Origin: Alphaproteobacteria bacterium | Lineage (GTDB): Bacteria > Pseudomonadota > Alphaproteobacteria > Micropepsales > Micropepsaceae | DNA: 64,000 nt | NCBI GenBank assembly: GCA_016124385.1 | Contig: WGNU01000005.1 | Coordinates: 620,001 to 684,000 of the forward strand | Direction of reading: 5' to 3' | Shown here: piece after piece, positions 17,150 through 24,461 of the stretch | How positions within the stretch are numbered: position 1 is the stretch's first letter | Layout of the letters: every line of letters begins with the position of its first letter | Notes under the pieces: generated by a model | Database searches by the model: none | Told to the model about the DNA's origin: nothing | Seen by the model: the letters and a program-made list of their open reading frames with translations, nothing else | Made by a program: the position numbers and the translations under genes

Positions 17150-17523
17150 GTGCGTTCTCCGTCCTGCTGGGCGGCCGCGCGACGGCGCTGATCGTGGGCG
17201 CGGCGATGGCCTTGGCGGCCTGGCAGGCGACCGATCTGTGGTGGCGCGCCGCGCTCGAGGCGGAGCGCGCGTCTTGCGCCGCCGAACGCATGCGCGCCGT
17301 CCGCGAGGAGGCCGCCGCGAACGCTGAGGCGCTCTCCGCGCTGCGACGCTGGGCCGATCTCGTTGGCGCGGAAGCGGCTAAAGCGGTCCGCGAGAGCACG
17401 GCGCACGCGGCCCGCCTTGAAACGACGCTGAAGGAGATCGAGCATGCACCGCCTGAAGAGGATGCGCCGCTCGCTCCCGTGCTGCGCCGCGCTCTTGACG
17501 GCCTGCGCGGCGCCCGCGACTGA
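17146..17523 (+). CDS. Rz-like inner-membrane spanin (i-spanin) candidate
   Basis: A 125-residue protein with an N-terminal membrane segment (residues about 8-30, ALIVGAAMALAAWQATDLWW) followed by a long charged alpha-helical region (ALEAERASCAAERMRAVREE and on), ending in a short proline-containing tail (HAPPEEDAPLAP). This signal-anchor plus periplasmic coiled-coil form is that of phage Rz proteins, which fuse the inner and outer membranes in lysis. The next gene, a small proline-rich lipoprotein, starts inside its 3' end in another frame, the classic Rz/Rz1 overlap. GTG start at 17146 overlaps the upstream TGA. A cysteine is at CAAER. No phage structural genes are in the window. Confidence 0.65.
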   Translation: MSAFSVLLGGRATALIVGAAMALAAWQATDLWWRAALEAERASCAAERMRAVREEAAANAEALSALRRWADLVGAEAAKAVRESTAHAARLETTLKEIEHAPPEEDAPLAPVLRRALDGLRGARD

Positions 17524-17746
17524 GCCGCCGCCGATGATCCGCATCGTCATGCCCGCGATTTCGGCCGCCGATTTTCCGTGTCCGGACGACCCGCCGCTGC
17601 CCGGAGCGGGCGCGACCCAGAAGACGCTCGCCGAATGGCTGCTGCGCGACGAGGCGGCAGACGAAGCCTGCCGCGCCTCGCTGGCCGCGCTGAAGGCAGC
17701 GCTCGCCGCCCGCCCCGCCGATGAAAACGGGGAGGGCGGTCGATAG
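17444..17746 (+). CDS. Rz1-like outer-membrane spanin lipoprotein (o-spanin) candidate
   Basis: A 100-residue lipoprotein. The N-terminus MHRLKRMRRSLPCCAALLTA is followed by the acylated cysteine (lipobox LLTAC, Cys at residue 21). Then a proline-rich run (EPPPMIR, CPDDPPLPGAG) and a C-terminal segment with EWLLRDEAADEACRASL, which fits the C-terminal pattern of many Rz1-type subunits (a W, a D, then a Cys). It overlaps the i-spanin gene by 80 bp in a different frame and has an excellent ribosome site (AAGGAG) upstream. Size and layout suit an outer-membrane spanin anchored by lipid. Confidence is moderate because this rests on form, not on a database match. Confidence 0.65.
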   Translation: MHRLKRMRRSLPCCAALLTACAAPATEPPPMIRIVMPAISAADFPCPDDPPLPGAGATQKTLAEWLLRDEAADEACRASLAALKAALAARPADENGEGGR

Positions 17747-17751
17747 CTGCG

Positions 17752-18756
17752 CTACATCGACAGCGTGATCTTGCCGAAATGCTTCTGCGAGGCCTGATGC
17801 GCGAAGGCATCGGCGATGCCGGCAAGTGGGAAGTCCTTGTCGAGCACCGGTTTGATGCCGTTCGCCTCGATCGCGGCGATCATGTCGAGCTGACTCTGCC
17901 GCGAGCCGACCGTGATGCCCGAAAGCGTGATGTTGGCCGAGAAGAGCGCGGCCGTCGGCACCTCGCCCGACATGCCCGTCAGCACGCCGATCAGCGAAAT
18001 GTGCCCGCCGATCCGGCTCGCCGCGATCGACTGCGCCATCGTACCGGGCCCGCCGATCTCGACGACTTCATCGACGCCGCGCCCACCGGTCAGCTCTTTC
18101 GCCTTGCGGCCCCATTGCGGCGTTTCCTTGTAGTTGATGAGATGATCCGCCCCCAGCGCCTTCAATTTCTCAAGCTTCGCGTCGGACGAGGATGTCGCGA
18201 TCACCGTGCATCCGGCGGCCTTGGCGAATTGCAGCGCGAAGATGGAAACGCCGCCCGTGCCCTGAACGAGGATGGTGTCGCCGGGCTTGATCTTCGCTTC
18301 CACCATCAGCGCGCGCCACGCGGTGAGCGCGGCGCAGGGAAGGGTCGCGGCCTCCCTCATGGAATAGCCGGCGGGCGCGCGCGTGAAGGCGCTGGCCGGC
18401 ATTGCCACCATCTCGGTGCCGAACCCGTCGACGTGATCGCCGGGCACGCCGATCAATTTGGGCAACGTCGCCGGTCCGTCGATCCAGCCTGGGAAGAACA
18501 GCGAGAGCGCCGTGTCGCCGGGCTTGAAATCCGTGACGCCGTCGCCGACGGCGACGACCTCGCCCGCACCGTCCGACATCGGAATGCGCTTGTCGGCGAC
18601 CGGGATCATTCCGGCGACGACCGCATAGTCGTGAAAATTGAGCGAGCTCGCTTTCACGCGGACGAGAATGTGTCCCGGCCCGGCCTTGGGCTCGGCACGA
18701 TCCTCGACGACAATGTTCGTAAGGCCTCCCGGCTTTTTGACGGCGGCGATCTTCAT
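17752..18756 (-). CDS. Zinc-less MDR/quinone oxidoreductase family protein
   Basis: NAD(P)H-dependent medium-chain reductase of the quinone-oxidoreductase type, 334 residues. The N-terminal GroES-like domain holds VKASSLNFHDYAVVAG and the Rossmann motif GTGGVSIFALQFAKAAGC binds the dinucleotide. The catalytic zinc ligands of alcohol dehydrogenases are absent, in line with the QOR group. Typical C-terminal DFPLAGIADAFAHQ. The start ATG at 18756 is the only one in frame before the first strand. Reads leftward, not overlapping its neighbours; only 5 bp from the spanin-like gene. Substrate unknown. Confidence 0.9.
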   Translation of the reverse strand: MKIAAVKKPGGLTNIVVEDRAEPKAGPGHILVRVKASSLNFHDYAVVAGMIPVADKRIPMSDGAGEVVAVGDGVTDFKPGDTALSLFFPGWIDGPATLPKLIGVPGDHVDGFGTEMVAMPASAFTRAPAGYSMREAATLPCAALTAWRALMVEAKIKPGDTILVQGTGGVSIFALQFAKAAGCTVIATSSSDAKLEKLKALGADHLINYKETPQWGRKAKELTGGRGVDEVVEIGGPGTMAQSIAASRIGGHISLIGVLTGMSGEVPTAALFSANITLSGITVGSRQSQLDMIAAIEANGIKPVLDKDFPLAGIADAFAHQASQKHFGKITLSM

Positions 18757-18981
18757 GAATGTTGGCTCCGGATGATGAATGAGGGTGGCGGCACCCTAGC
18801 CCAGAAGCACGCAACATTGCGAGAGACACGAGAGCGAGGAGGGCGAGTGGGCGCCCGGCTGTTGCTCGCTGCTATTCGAGGATCCCGACGGGACGCTTCG
18901 AGAGGCGGTTTCCATTCCCGGCCGTGGCAATCTCGATGTGATCGGCCTGGACGGACCGCTTTGGCCACCCGGCGGAAGTCT

Positions 18982-20742
18982 TTAGTCGTGCCAGCGCCCT
19001 GCCATTGCGGTCGCGCGTTCGTCGGCATCGTTGCCGGCGCGCCATTCGCGAACGATCGACTGGCGGTGTGGCGTGAGCGCGGGATTGTCCGCGATGCGCT
19101 TGCGCCAGATCGCGTAGGCGATGGCGTTCCACGTCACCTGCGTCATCTTCTCGACAACCCGGCCGCGTTCCTCCGCCGTGAAGAACTCAGGGATCGCATA
19201 GCGTTCCCACACATCGGCGAGCGGACCGTCGCGATAGAGCGTCGCGAGATCGACCGAGACGAAATCCTTGGTCTTGGTCTGGCCATAGCCGGGAAGGCGC
19301 TCGGAGAGGAGATCCTTCAGGAGATATTTGGCGATGCCGTCCTTTTCGTGGCGGTGCGTCGGCGGCACGGCGAGCGCGCTCGACATCAAGGGGCGCGTGC
19401 CGAACGGCGCGTGCAGCGACTTGCCATAGGCGTGCGCCAGATGGCGGAACAGCATCACGTGGTCGTTGTGGAACGTGAACCAGTGCGCAAGCTCGAGATT
19501 GCGGACATAGCGGTCGGCGCTGCGGTCGAGCAGATCGATGTTGCCCGCCACATAGGAAAGACGCGAGGCCAGGCGCGCATCGACACGCTCCCGCCCAAAT
19601 TTCCGATCGACGAACGACAGGAGCGTGTTGGTCGTCACGAGCGAGGGCCAGCCGCGCGGATCGAGCGGATCGTTCTGCATCGAGCGCACCTGCGCCGGCA
19701 GAAGCTGGAAGCCGCGCTTCTTCAGGAACAGCGAGGCGAAATCGACGAGCGGGATCGCCGCGCGGCCGAGCGGGCCAACGAAATGCTTCGCGATCGTGGG
19801 GACGCGTCCGCCGACCCGCGTGAAGAGGCAGCCTGCGCGCTCGCCGATCACATAGGCCGCGTCCGGGCCGCTGAACGCCTTCGTCAGCGTCACCCATTGC
19901 GGGAAGTGCGGCGGCAGGCCGCGCGAATCGATCGCTTCCTCGAGGTGGCTGAGGAAATCGGCGCCCGAAACCTTCAGGGTACGGATTTTGGTGTGCAGAA
20001 GCTCGGCAACGTGGTGGGCGCGCGTCCCGCCGAAATGGGCGAAGTCGCCCTCCGACGCCACGGTGAGCGCGGGCACGCGGTCGCCGAAATAGGTTTGAAT
20101 GAGGCTGGAATCGATTCCGCCCGAGAGCATCGTGACGATGCCGGGGATCCGCTCAAGCTCGCCGGTGACCTTCCGCATCGCCTGATCGATCCCGGCGGTC
20201 CATTCTTCCTGCGAGCGGATCTCGCTGGAGGAGACGCCGCGGTCGAAGCGCGTCTCGGTGCGCGTGTCGGTTTCCAGATCGATCGTCAGGCACGTGCCGT
20301 GCGCGGGACGCGTCACCGCGCGCGCATAGGTGTTGCGGCCGGGCACGTGGCGGAACAGCAGGTGATCGATGATCGCGTCCTCGCCGGGCGTCCGCTCGGA
20401 GGGCGCGAGATGCGCGAGCGCGTTGCGGAAATGATCGGCGAGAACGAGCGCGCCGTCCGCGCGCCGCGCGATGAACACGTCATAGGCCGACGTCAGGCCC
20501 TTCCACACGCGCACGGTGCGCGGCGTGTCCCAGTCGAAATCGACGCGGATGAGGGTGATGTCGCCGATCTCGCGCGCGAGGGCTGCCTCCGCCTCGCCGG
20601 TGTCGCCGGCGTTTTGCGCCCATCTCTCCGGCAACGGGCTGAGGACGCCGGACATGATCCAAGCGCTACCAGGCCGTTCGACGAAGCGAGCCTGAGGGTC
20701 GACGACGTCAATGGCGACGGCGAGAGGATCCTTCCGGGTCAC
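18982..20742 (-). CDS. Asparagine-synthetase-like amidotransferase domain protein (orphan)
   Basis: Protein of 586 residues with an asparagine synthetase-type ATP pyrophosphatase domain: SGGIDSS (about residues 207-213). Its N-terminal third keeps part of the glutaminase fold seen in AsnB (HVPGRNTYARAV), but there is no Cys at position 2, so it is not expected to hydrolyse glutamine. This degenerate form is seen in beta-lactam synthetases and lasso-peptide cyclases as well as in uncharacterised proteins. No McjB-type protease, transglutaminase or plausible precursor gene is next to it. Start GTG 20742 follows GGAGG. The substrate acid is unknown; amide-bond or macrolactam formation is inferred. 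Confidence 0.8.
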   Translation of the reverse strand: MTRKDPLAVAIDVVDPQARFVERPGSAWIMSGVLSPLPERWAQNAGDTGEAEAALAREIGDITLIRVDFDWDTPRTVRVWKGLTSAYDVFIARRADGALVLADHFRNALAHLAPSERTPGEDAIIDHLLFRHVPGRNTYARAVTRPAHGTCLTIDLETDTRTETRFDRGVSSSEIRSQEEWTAGIDQAMRKVTGELERIPGIVTMLSGGIDSSLIQTYFGDRVPALTVASEGDFAHFGGTRAHHVAELLHTKIRTLKVSGADFLSHLEEAIDSRGLPPHFPQWVTLTKAFSGPDAAYVIGERAGCLFTRVGGRVPTIAKHFVGPLGRAAIPLVDFASLFLKKRGFQLLPAQVRSMQNDPLDPRGWPSLVTTNTLLSFVDRKFGRERVDARLASRLSYVAGNIDLLDRSADRYVRNLELAHWFTFHNDHVMLFRHLAHAYGKSLHAPFGTRPLMSSALAVPPTHRHEKDGIAKYLLKDLLSERLPGYGQTKTKDFVSVDLATLYRDGPLADVWERYAIPEFFTAEERGRVVEKMTQVTWNAIAYAIWRKRIADNPALTPHRQSIVREWRAGNDADERATAMAGRWHD

Positions 20743-21145
20743 GGCTGGCCTCCGAAACGGGTGATGTGACTTGGCATGTCAGCGTGCGACCGCACACTGA
20801 TACCCCCCTTGTTCTTGAGATTTTCCTACTGGTTTGAGGCTTTCCGCGCAATGACGGGCCGCGTTAACGATTGACGCGCGAGGTGCCTTGACGCCCGTCT
20901 CATGCTATCGGATAGCCAAGTCAGGTGGATTTGGGGGTATCTCGCGCGCGCGGCCAAGAGCGCTCCGTGGGCGCGTAGTCTTGCGAATTTTCTGGAGTGT
21001 TGTCGGTGAGGCCGCGCCGCGAGGGCGCTGTGTGTCGCGAGAGGGGCCATCGAAACCGGCTTCACGAGCGAATCGGTGCCGACGGGCGACGACGGGCGCG
21101 CCGGCATCACGGTATGTCAATTCGGCTGCTGGGAAGACGCGTATC
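20743..21145. other. Intergenic region between divergent asparagine-synthetase-like and dehydratase-like genes
   Basis: About 400 bp with no gene I can support. Its left part has an AT-richer patch around 20800-20850 (TTGTTCTTGAGATTTTCC), suitable for divergent promoters. A tiny frame on the minus strand (about 20741-20794) reads MRSHADMPSHITRFGGQP from a GTG start and ends in TGA overlapping the asparagine-synthetase-like GTG start; it is most likely chance. No clear operator, terminator or RNA motif was seen. Confidence 0.5.
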
Positions 21146-22144
21146 ATGTCGCTGGAAGCGCCGACGGTCCAAGTCGTTCGACGGGCCGCCAAGCATTTGC
21201 GCGGCGTGCTGCGGTCGACGCCGCTCCTCGAGAGCGATGCGCTCAACGCGCGCACCGGCGGGCGCATTTTTCTGAAAGCGGAATGTCTTCAGCGCTGCGG
21301 CTCGTTCAAGGTTCGCGGCGCGTATGCGCTCCTCGCCGAGCGCACGCCCGAGGAGCGCAGGCGTGGCGTCGTCGCCTGGTCGTCCGGCAATCACGGTCTG
21401 GGCGTCGCCTATGCCGCCAGGCGTCTGGCGATGCGCGCAACGCTCGTCATGCCGAAGGACGCGCCCGCGATCAAAGTGCGAATGGCGAGTGAACTCGGCG
21501 CCGACATCGTCTTCTACGACCGCCGCTATGACAATCGCGAAGAGATCGGCAAGACCCTCGCCGACGAAGGCGGCGCGATCATCGCGCCCTCCTACGATCA
21601 TCCCCACATCATCGCGGGCCAGGGCACAGTCGCCCTCGAGATCATCGAGGAGATGGAGGCGATGGGCGCTTCGCCCGACACGGTTCTCGTGTGCTGCGGC
21701 GGCGGTGGGCTTGCCGCCGGCGTCGCGCTCGCATTGTCGGACCAGATGCGGAAGCCCGATCTCGTGACGGTGGAGCCGGCCGGCTTCGATGACATGGCGC
21801 GCTCGCTGGCGGCGGGACGCCGCGTGCGCAACGATGTGATGACCGGATCGATCTGCGACTCCTTGCTGGCGCCGGAGCCCGGCGCGATCACGTTCCCGAT
21901 CCTCTCCGCCTATGGCGCCTCGGGCGTCGCGGTGAGCGATGAAGAGGTCCGCGCCGCGATGCGGTTCGCGTTCCTCGAGCTGAAGATGGTGTTGGAGCCG
22001 GGCGGCGCCGTCTCGCTCGCGGCCGCGCTCTTCGGCAAGGTGCCGCTGAAGGGCAAGACGGCGGCGCTCACCCTGACCGGCGGCAATGTCGATCAGACGC
22101 TCTTTCGCAGGGTCCTGGAAAGCGGTCCGCCCGACTCGCCTTAG
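21146..22144 (+). CDS. Threonine/serine dehydratase-like PLP enzyme
   Basis: Fold-type II PLP enzyme of the threonine dehydratase family, 332 residues, lacking the C-terminal ACT domain of biosynthetic IlvA, so it resembles catabolic threonine or serine dehydratases and serine racemase. The PLP lysine is in GSFKVRGAYALL, the SSGNHGLGVAYAA loop binds the phosphate side, and the CCGGGGLAAGVALAL glycine loop is typical. ATG 21146 was chosen by homology; the frame is open upstream, but residues before it do not look like the family. It diverges from the asparagine-synthetase-like gene. Product likely a 2-oxoacid plus ammonia. Confidence 0.9.
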   Translation: MSLEAPTVQVVRRAAKHLRGVLRSTPLLESDALNARTGGRIFLKAECLQRCGSFKVRGAYALLAERTPEERRRGVVAWSSGNHGLGVAYAARRLAMRATLVMPKDAPAIKVRMASELGADIVFYDRRYDNREEIGKTLADEGGAIIAPSYDHPHIIAGQGTVALEIIEEMEAMGASPDTVLVCCGGGGLAAGVALALSDQMRKPDLVTVEPAGFDDMARSLAAGRRVRNDVMTGSICDSLLAPEPGAITFPILSAYGASGVAVSDEEVRAAMRFAFLELKMVLEPGGAVSLAAALFGKVPLKGKTAALTLTGGNVDQTLFRRVLESGPPDSP

Positions 22145-22156
22145 GCGGCGGGAAAA

Positions 22157-22231
22157 TGGTGGGCGCGACAGGGATTGAACCTGTGACCCCTCCCGTGTGA
22201 AGGGAGTGCTCTCCCGCTGAGCTACGCGCCC
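22157..22231 (-). tRNA. tRNA-Val(CAC)
   Basis: A 75-nt cloverleaf including encoded CCA: acceptor GGGCGCG pairs with CGCGCCC, D arm GCTC/GAGC, anticodon stem CTCCC/GGGAG around the loop TTCACAC (anticodon CAC at positions 34-36), T arm ACAGG-TTCAATC-CCTGT. It reads valine codon GUG. The mature 3' end TGG on the plus strand (22157-22159) is the CCA. It lies between the dehydratase-like gene and gph. Confidence 0.95.
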
Positions 22232-22264
22232 GCTGGGCCTTCCGGCCCCGTCAAGGGCCGCGTT

Positions 22265-22293
22265 TATGGAGGGCGGGGTCCCGCGAAGTCAAG
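22265..22293 (-). promoter_or_regulatory. Putative promoter of the tRNA-Val gene
   Basis: On the minus strand CTTGAC (22288-22293) is followed after 17 bases by TCCATA (22265-22270), a fair match to the sigma-70-type alphaproteobacterial promoter, about 34 bases before the tRNA 5' end. It overlaps the stop codon of gph. Prediction only. Confidence 0.4.
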
Positions 22294-22972
22294 CCGCCCG
22301 GGCAAGCAGCCGCGTGACGGTCGCGGGCAGCGCCGCGAAGTCGCTGACCAGCGCGTCCGCGCCGAGTTCCGCGGCGGGCACGTCCGTGTAGCCATAATCT
22401 GTGAGGATGCACGGCACGCCGGCCGCGCGCGCGGTCTGAAGATCGGTCTGGCTGTCGCCGATGAGGAAGGCGGCGCTCAGGTCGCCCCCCAGCCGCGACA
22501 CGCATTCGGTGAGGTGCCGGGGATCGGGCTTGCGGAACGAGAGCGCATTGGCGCCGAGCACCACGGGAAAGAAATCGAGGAGATCGAGCGCTTCGAGGAG
22601 CAGGATCGACAGCGCGTGCGGTTTGTTGGTGCAGACGGCCATCGCGGCGCCTGCCTCCGCGAACGCCGAAAGCGTCTCGGGAACCCCTGGAAAGACCCGG
22701 CTCTGCGCCGACAAAGTTGCGCCGTAATGATCGAGGAAGACCTTCAGATGCGCCTCGATCTCGATCGGCGAGACCGGCTCGCCCGTCTCGGCAAAGCCCC
22801 GCTCGATGAGGACGCGCGCGCCGCGGCCGACGAGATGGCGGACCGTCGCGACGGGCAGGCTCGCTCGCCCGGCCTGGCGGAGCACCTCGTTCATCGCTCC
22901 TGCCAGATCGGGCGCCGTGTCGACCAGCGTGCCGTCCAGATCGAAGACGAGGGTCGTACCGTGAAGCTGCAT
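22289..22972 (-). CDS. gph: Phosphoglycolate phosphatase (HAD superfamily)
   Basis: HAD-superfamily hydrolase, 227 residues, that removes phosphate from 2-phosphoglycolate in DNA-repair or photorespiratory-type metabolism. Motif I is FDLDGTLVDTAPDLAGAM, with the two key aspartates; motif II is the VCTNKP threonine; motif III includes KPDPRHL, and motif IV GDSQTD. The start at 22972 (MQLHGTTLVFDLD) is chosen over an ATG 12 codons upstream. Neighbouring tRNA and glmU fit the usual alphaproteobacterial context. Other sugar-phosphatase activity cannot be excluded. Confidence 0.9.
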   Translation of the reverse strand: MQLHGTTLVFDLDGTLVDTAPDLAGAMNEVLRQAGRASLPVATVRHLVGRGARVLIERGFAETGEPVSPIEIEAHLKVFLDHYGATLSAQSRVFPGVPETLSAFAEAGAAMAVCTNKPHALSILLLEALDLLDFFPVVLGANALSFRKPDPRHLTECVSRLGGDLSAAFLIGDSQTDLQTARAAGVPCILTDYGYTDVPAAELGADALVSDFAALPATVTRLLARAA

Positions 22973-23076
22973 GGGGAGGGCCTCAACAGAGGGGTAACAA
23001 AACGTCAATTCTTCTGGTGATGCTGGTATGGAAATGTCCGGTCGATCTCAAGTGAATCGCGCAGCGAGCAGGCCCC

Positions 23077-24456
23077 ATGTCGCCAGGGAATAGGGCGCGC
23101 CCATCCCGCGCCGCGATCGTGCTTGCCGCCGGGCAAGGCACGCGGATGAAATCGCGCCGGCCCAAGGTCATGCACGCCGTCGCGGGCCGCCCGATGCTGG
23201 GGCACCTGCTGACCGCCCTCAAAGGCGCCGACGTGGAACGCATCGTCGTCGTCGCCGCACCCGGCCAGGACGAGATCGCGAACTACGCCAAGACCTTCGG
23301 CGCCGAGATTGCCATCCAGGATCGACAGCTCGGCACGGGCCATGCGGCCGCCTCTGCGCGCGAGGCGCTGGACCATTTCGCGGGCACGGCCATCGTTCTT
23401 TATGGCGACAACCCACTCTTGACTGTTGAAACGCTTGAAAAACTCTTCGCGCTCCGGGAGTCGGGCGCCGACCTCGCGCTGATGGGCTTTCGCCCCGAGC
23501 ACCCCGGCCCCTATGGCCGCCTTATCCTTGATGCGAAGGGGAGCCTTCAAGCCATTGTCGAGGCGAAGGATGCAACCCCGGAGCAGGCGCGGATCGACCT
23601 CTGCAATGCCGGCGGCTTCGTGCTGGAGGCCAAGCGCCTGTTCGCGCTGCTCGCTCGCTTGTCGAACGAGAATGCTCAAGGTGAGTATTACCTGACCGAG
23701 ATCGTCGCGCTGGCCCGCGCGGAGGGCGCGGCGTGCCGCGTCGTCGAGGTTGCGGCCGATGAGGTGCTGGGCGTCAATTCGAGAGCCGAGCTGGCCGTGG
23801 TCGAGCGCCTCTGCCAGCAGCGCCTGCGCGCGGCCGCGATGGCGGGCGGCGCGACGCTCGCCGATCCCGAGACCGTCTATTTCTCGGCCGATACCATTCT
23901 CGGCAAGGACGTGACAATCGGCCCGAACGTCGTCTTCGGGCCGGGCGTCACCGTCGCCGACAATGTCGAGATCCGCGCCTTCTGCCACCTCGAAGGCGCA
24001 ACGATCGCCGAGGGCGCCATCATCGGCCCCTTCGCGCGGCTGCGCCCCGGCACCGTGCTGCATGAGAACGTCCATATCGGCAATTTCGTCGAGACGAAGA
24101 AGGCCGTGATCGGCGCGGGCGCGAAGGCCAACCACCTCACCTATCTGGGCGATGCGACCATCGGCGCGGGCGCGAATATCGGCGCGGGCACCATCACCTG
24201 CAATTACGACGGCTTCGACAAATTCGAGACCGTGGTGGGCGCGGGCGCCTTCATCGGCTCGAACAGCGCGCTCGTAGCGCCCGTGACGATCGGCGCGGGC
24301 GCCTATGTGGGCGCGGGCAGTGTGGTGACGAAACCCGTCGCGCCCGATGCGCTGGCGGTCGAGCGCGCCAAGCAAAGCGAGATCAAGGATTGGGCCGCCA
24401 ATTTCCGCGCGCGCAAGACGGCCGAGCGCGCGGCCAAAGCGGCGAAGAAGGAGTAG
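23077..24456 (+). CDS. glmU: Bifunctional UDP-GlcNAc pyrophosphorylase / GlcN-1-P acetyltransferase
   Basis: Cytoplasmic GlmU of 459 residues, the last two steps to UDP-GlcNAc for peptidoglycan and LPS. The N-terminal uridylyltransferase shows LAAGQGTRMKS and GDNPLL; the C-terminal left-handed beta-helix acetyltransferase shows NYDGFDKFETVVGAGAFIGS and the hexapeptide repeats. Length is standard. It is directly upstream of glmS (6-bp gap), so the two form the amino-sugar operon. Start at ATG 23077 as the first Met before the fold. Confidence 0.97.
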   Translation: MSPGNRARPSRAAIVLAAGQGTRMKSRRPKVMHAVAGRPMLGHLLTALKGADVERIVVVAAPGQDEIANYAKTFGAEIAIQDRQLGTGHAAASAREALDHFAGTAIVLYGDNPLLTVETLEKLFALRESGADLALMGFRPEHPGPYGRLILDAKGSLQAIVEAKDATPEQARIDLCNAGGFVLEAKRLFALLARLSNENAQGEYYLTEIVALARAEGAACRVVEVAADEVLGVNSRAELAVVERLCQQRLRAAAMAGGATLADPETVYFSADTILGKDVTIGPNVVFGPGVTVADNVEIRAFCHLEGATIAEGAIIGPFARLRPGTVLHENVHIGNFVETKKAVIGAGAKANHLTYLGDATIGAGANIGAGTITCNYDGFDKFETVVGAGAFIGSNSALVAPVTIGAGAYVGAGSVVTKPVAPDALAVERAKQSEIKDWAANFRARKTAERAAKAAKKE

Positions 24457-24461
24457 CTTGC

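Noticed and set aside
18982..20742. Lasso-peptide biosynthesis cluster
   Set aside because: Only the cyclase-like gene is present; no leader peptidase, RRE protein or credible precursor peptide is nearby.
17779..20769. A very long plus-strand open frame across the oxidoreductase and asparagine-synthetase-like genes
   Set aside because: It is the antisense shadow of two genes with clear motifs (MDR Rossmann loop and SGGIDSS); its translation is Arg/Asp-rich with no recognisable domain.
21004..21145. A separate small plus-strand gene just before the dehydratase
   Set aside because: A short frame (VPTGDDGRAGITVCQFGC...) has a natural-looking composition but no ribosome site, and it runs into the dehydratase gene in another frame.
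24457..24461. glmS ribozyme between glmU and glmS
   Set aside because: Only a 5-bp gap precedes glmS, so there is no room for it; such ribozymes are mainly known from Gram-positive bacteria.
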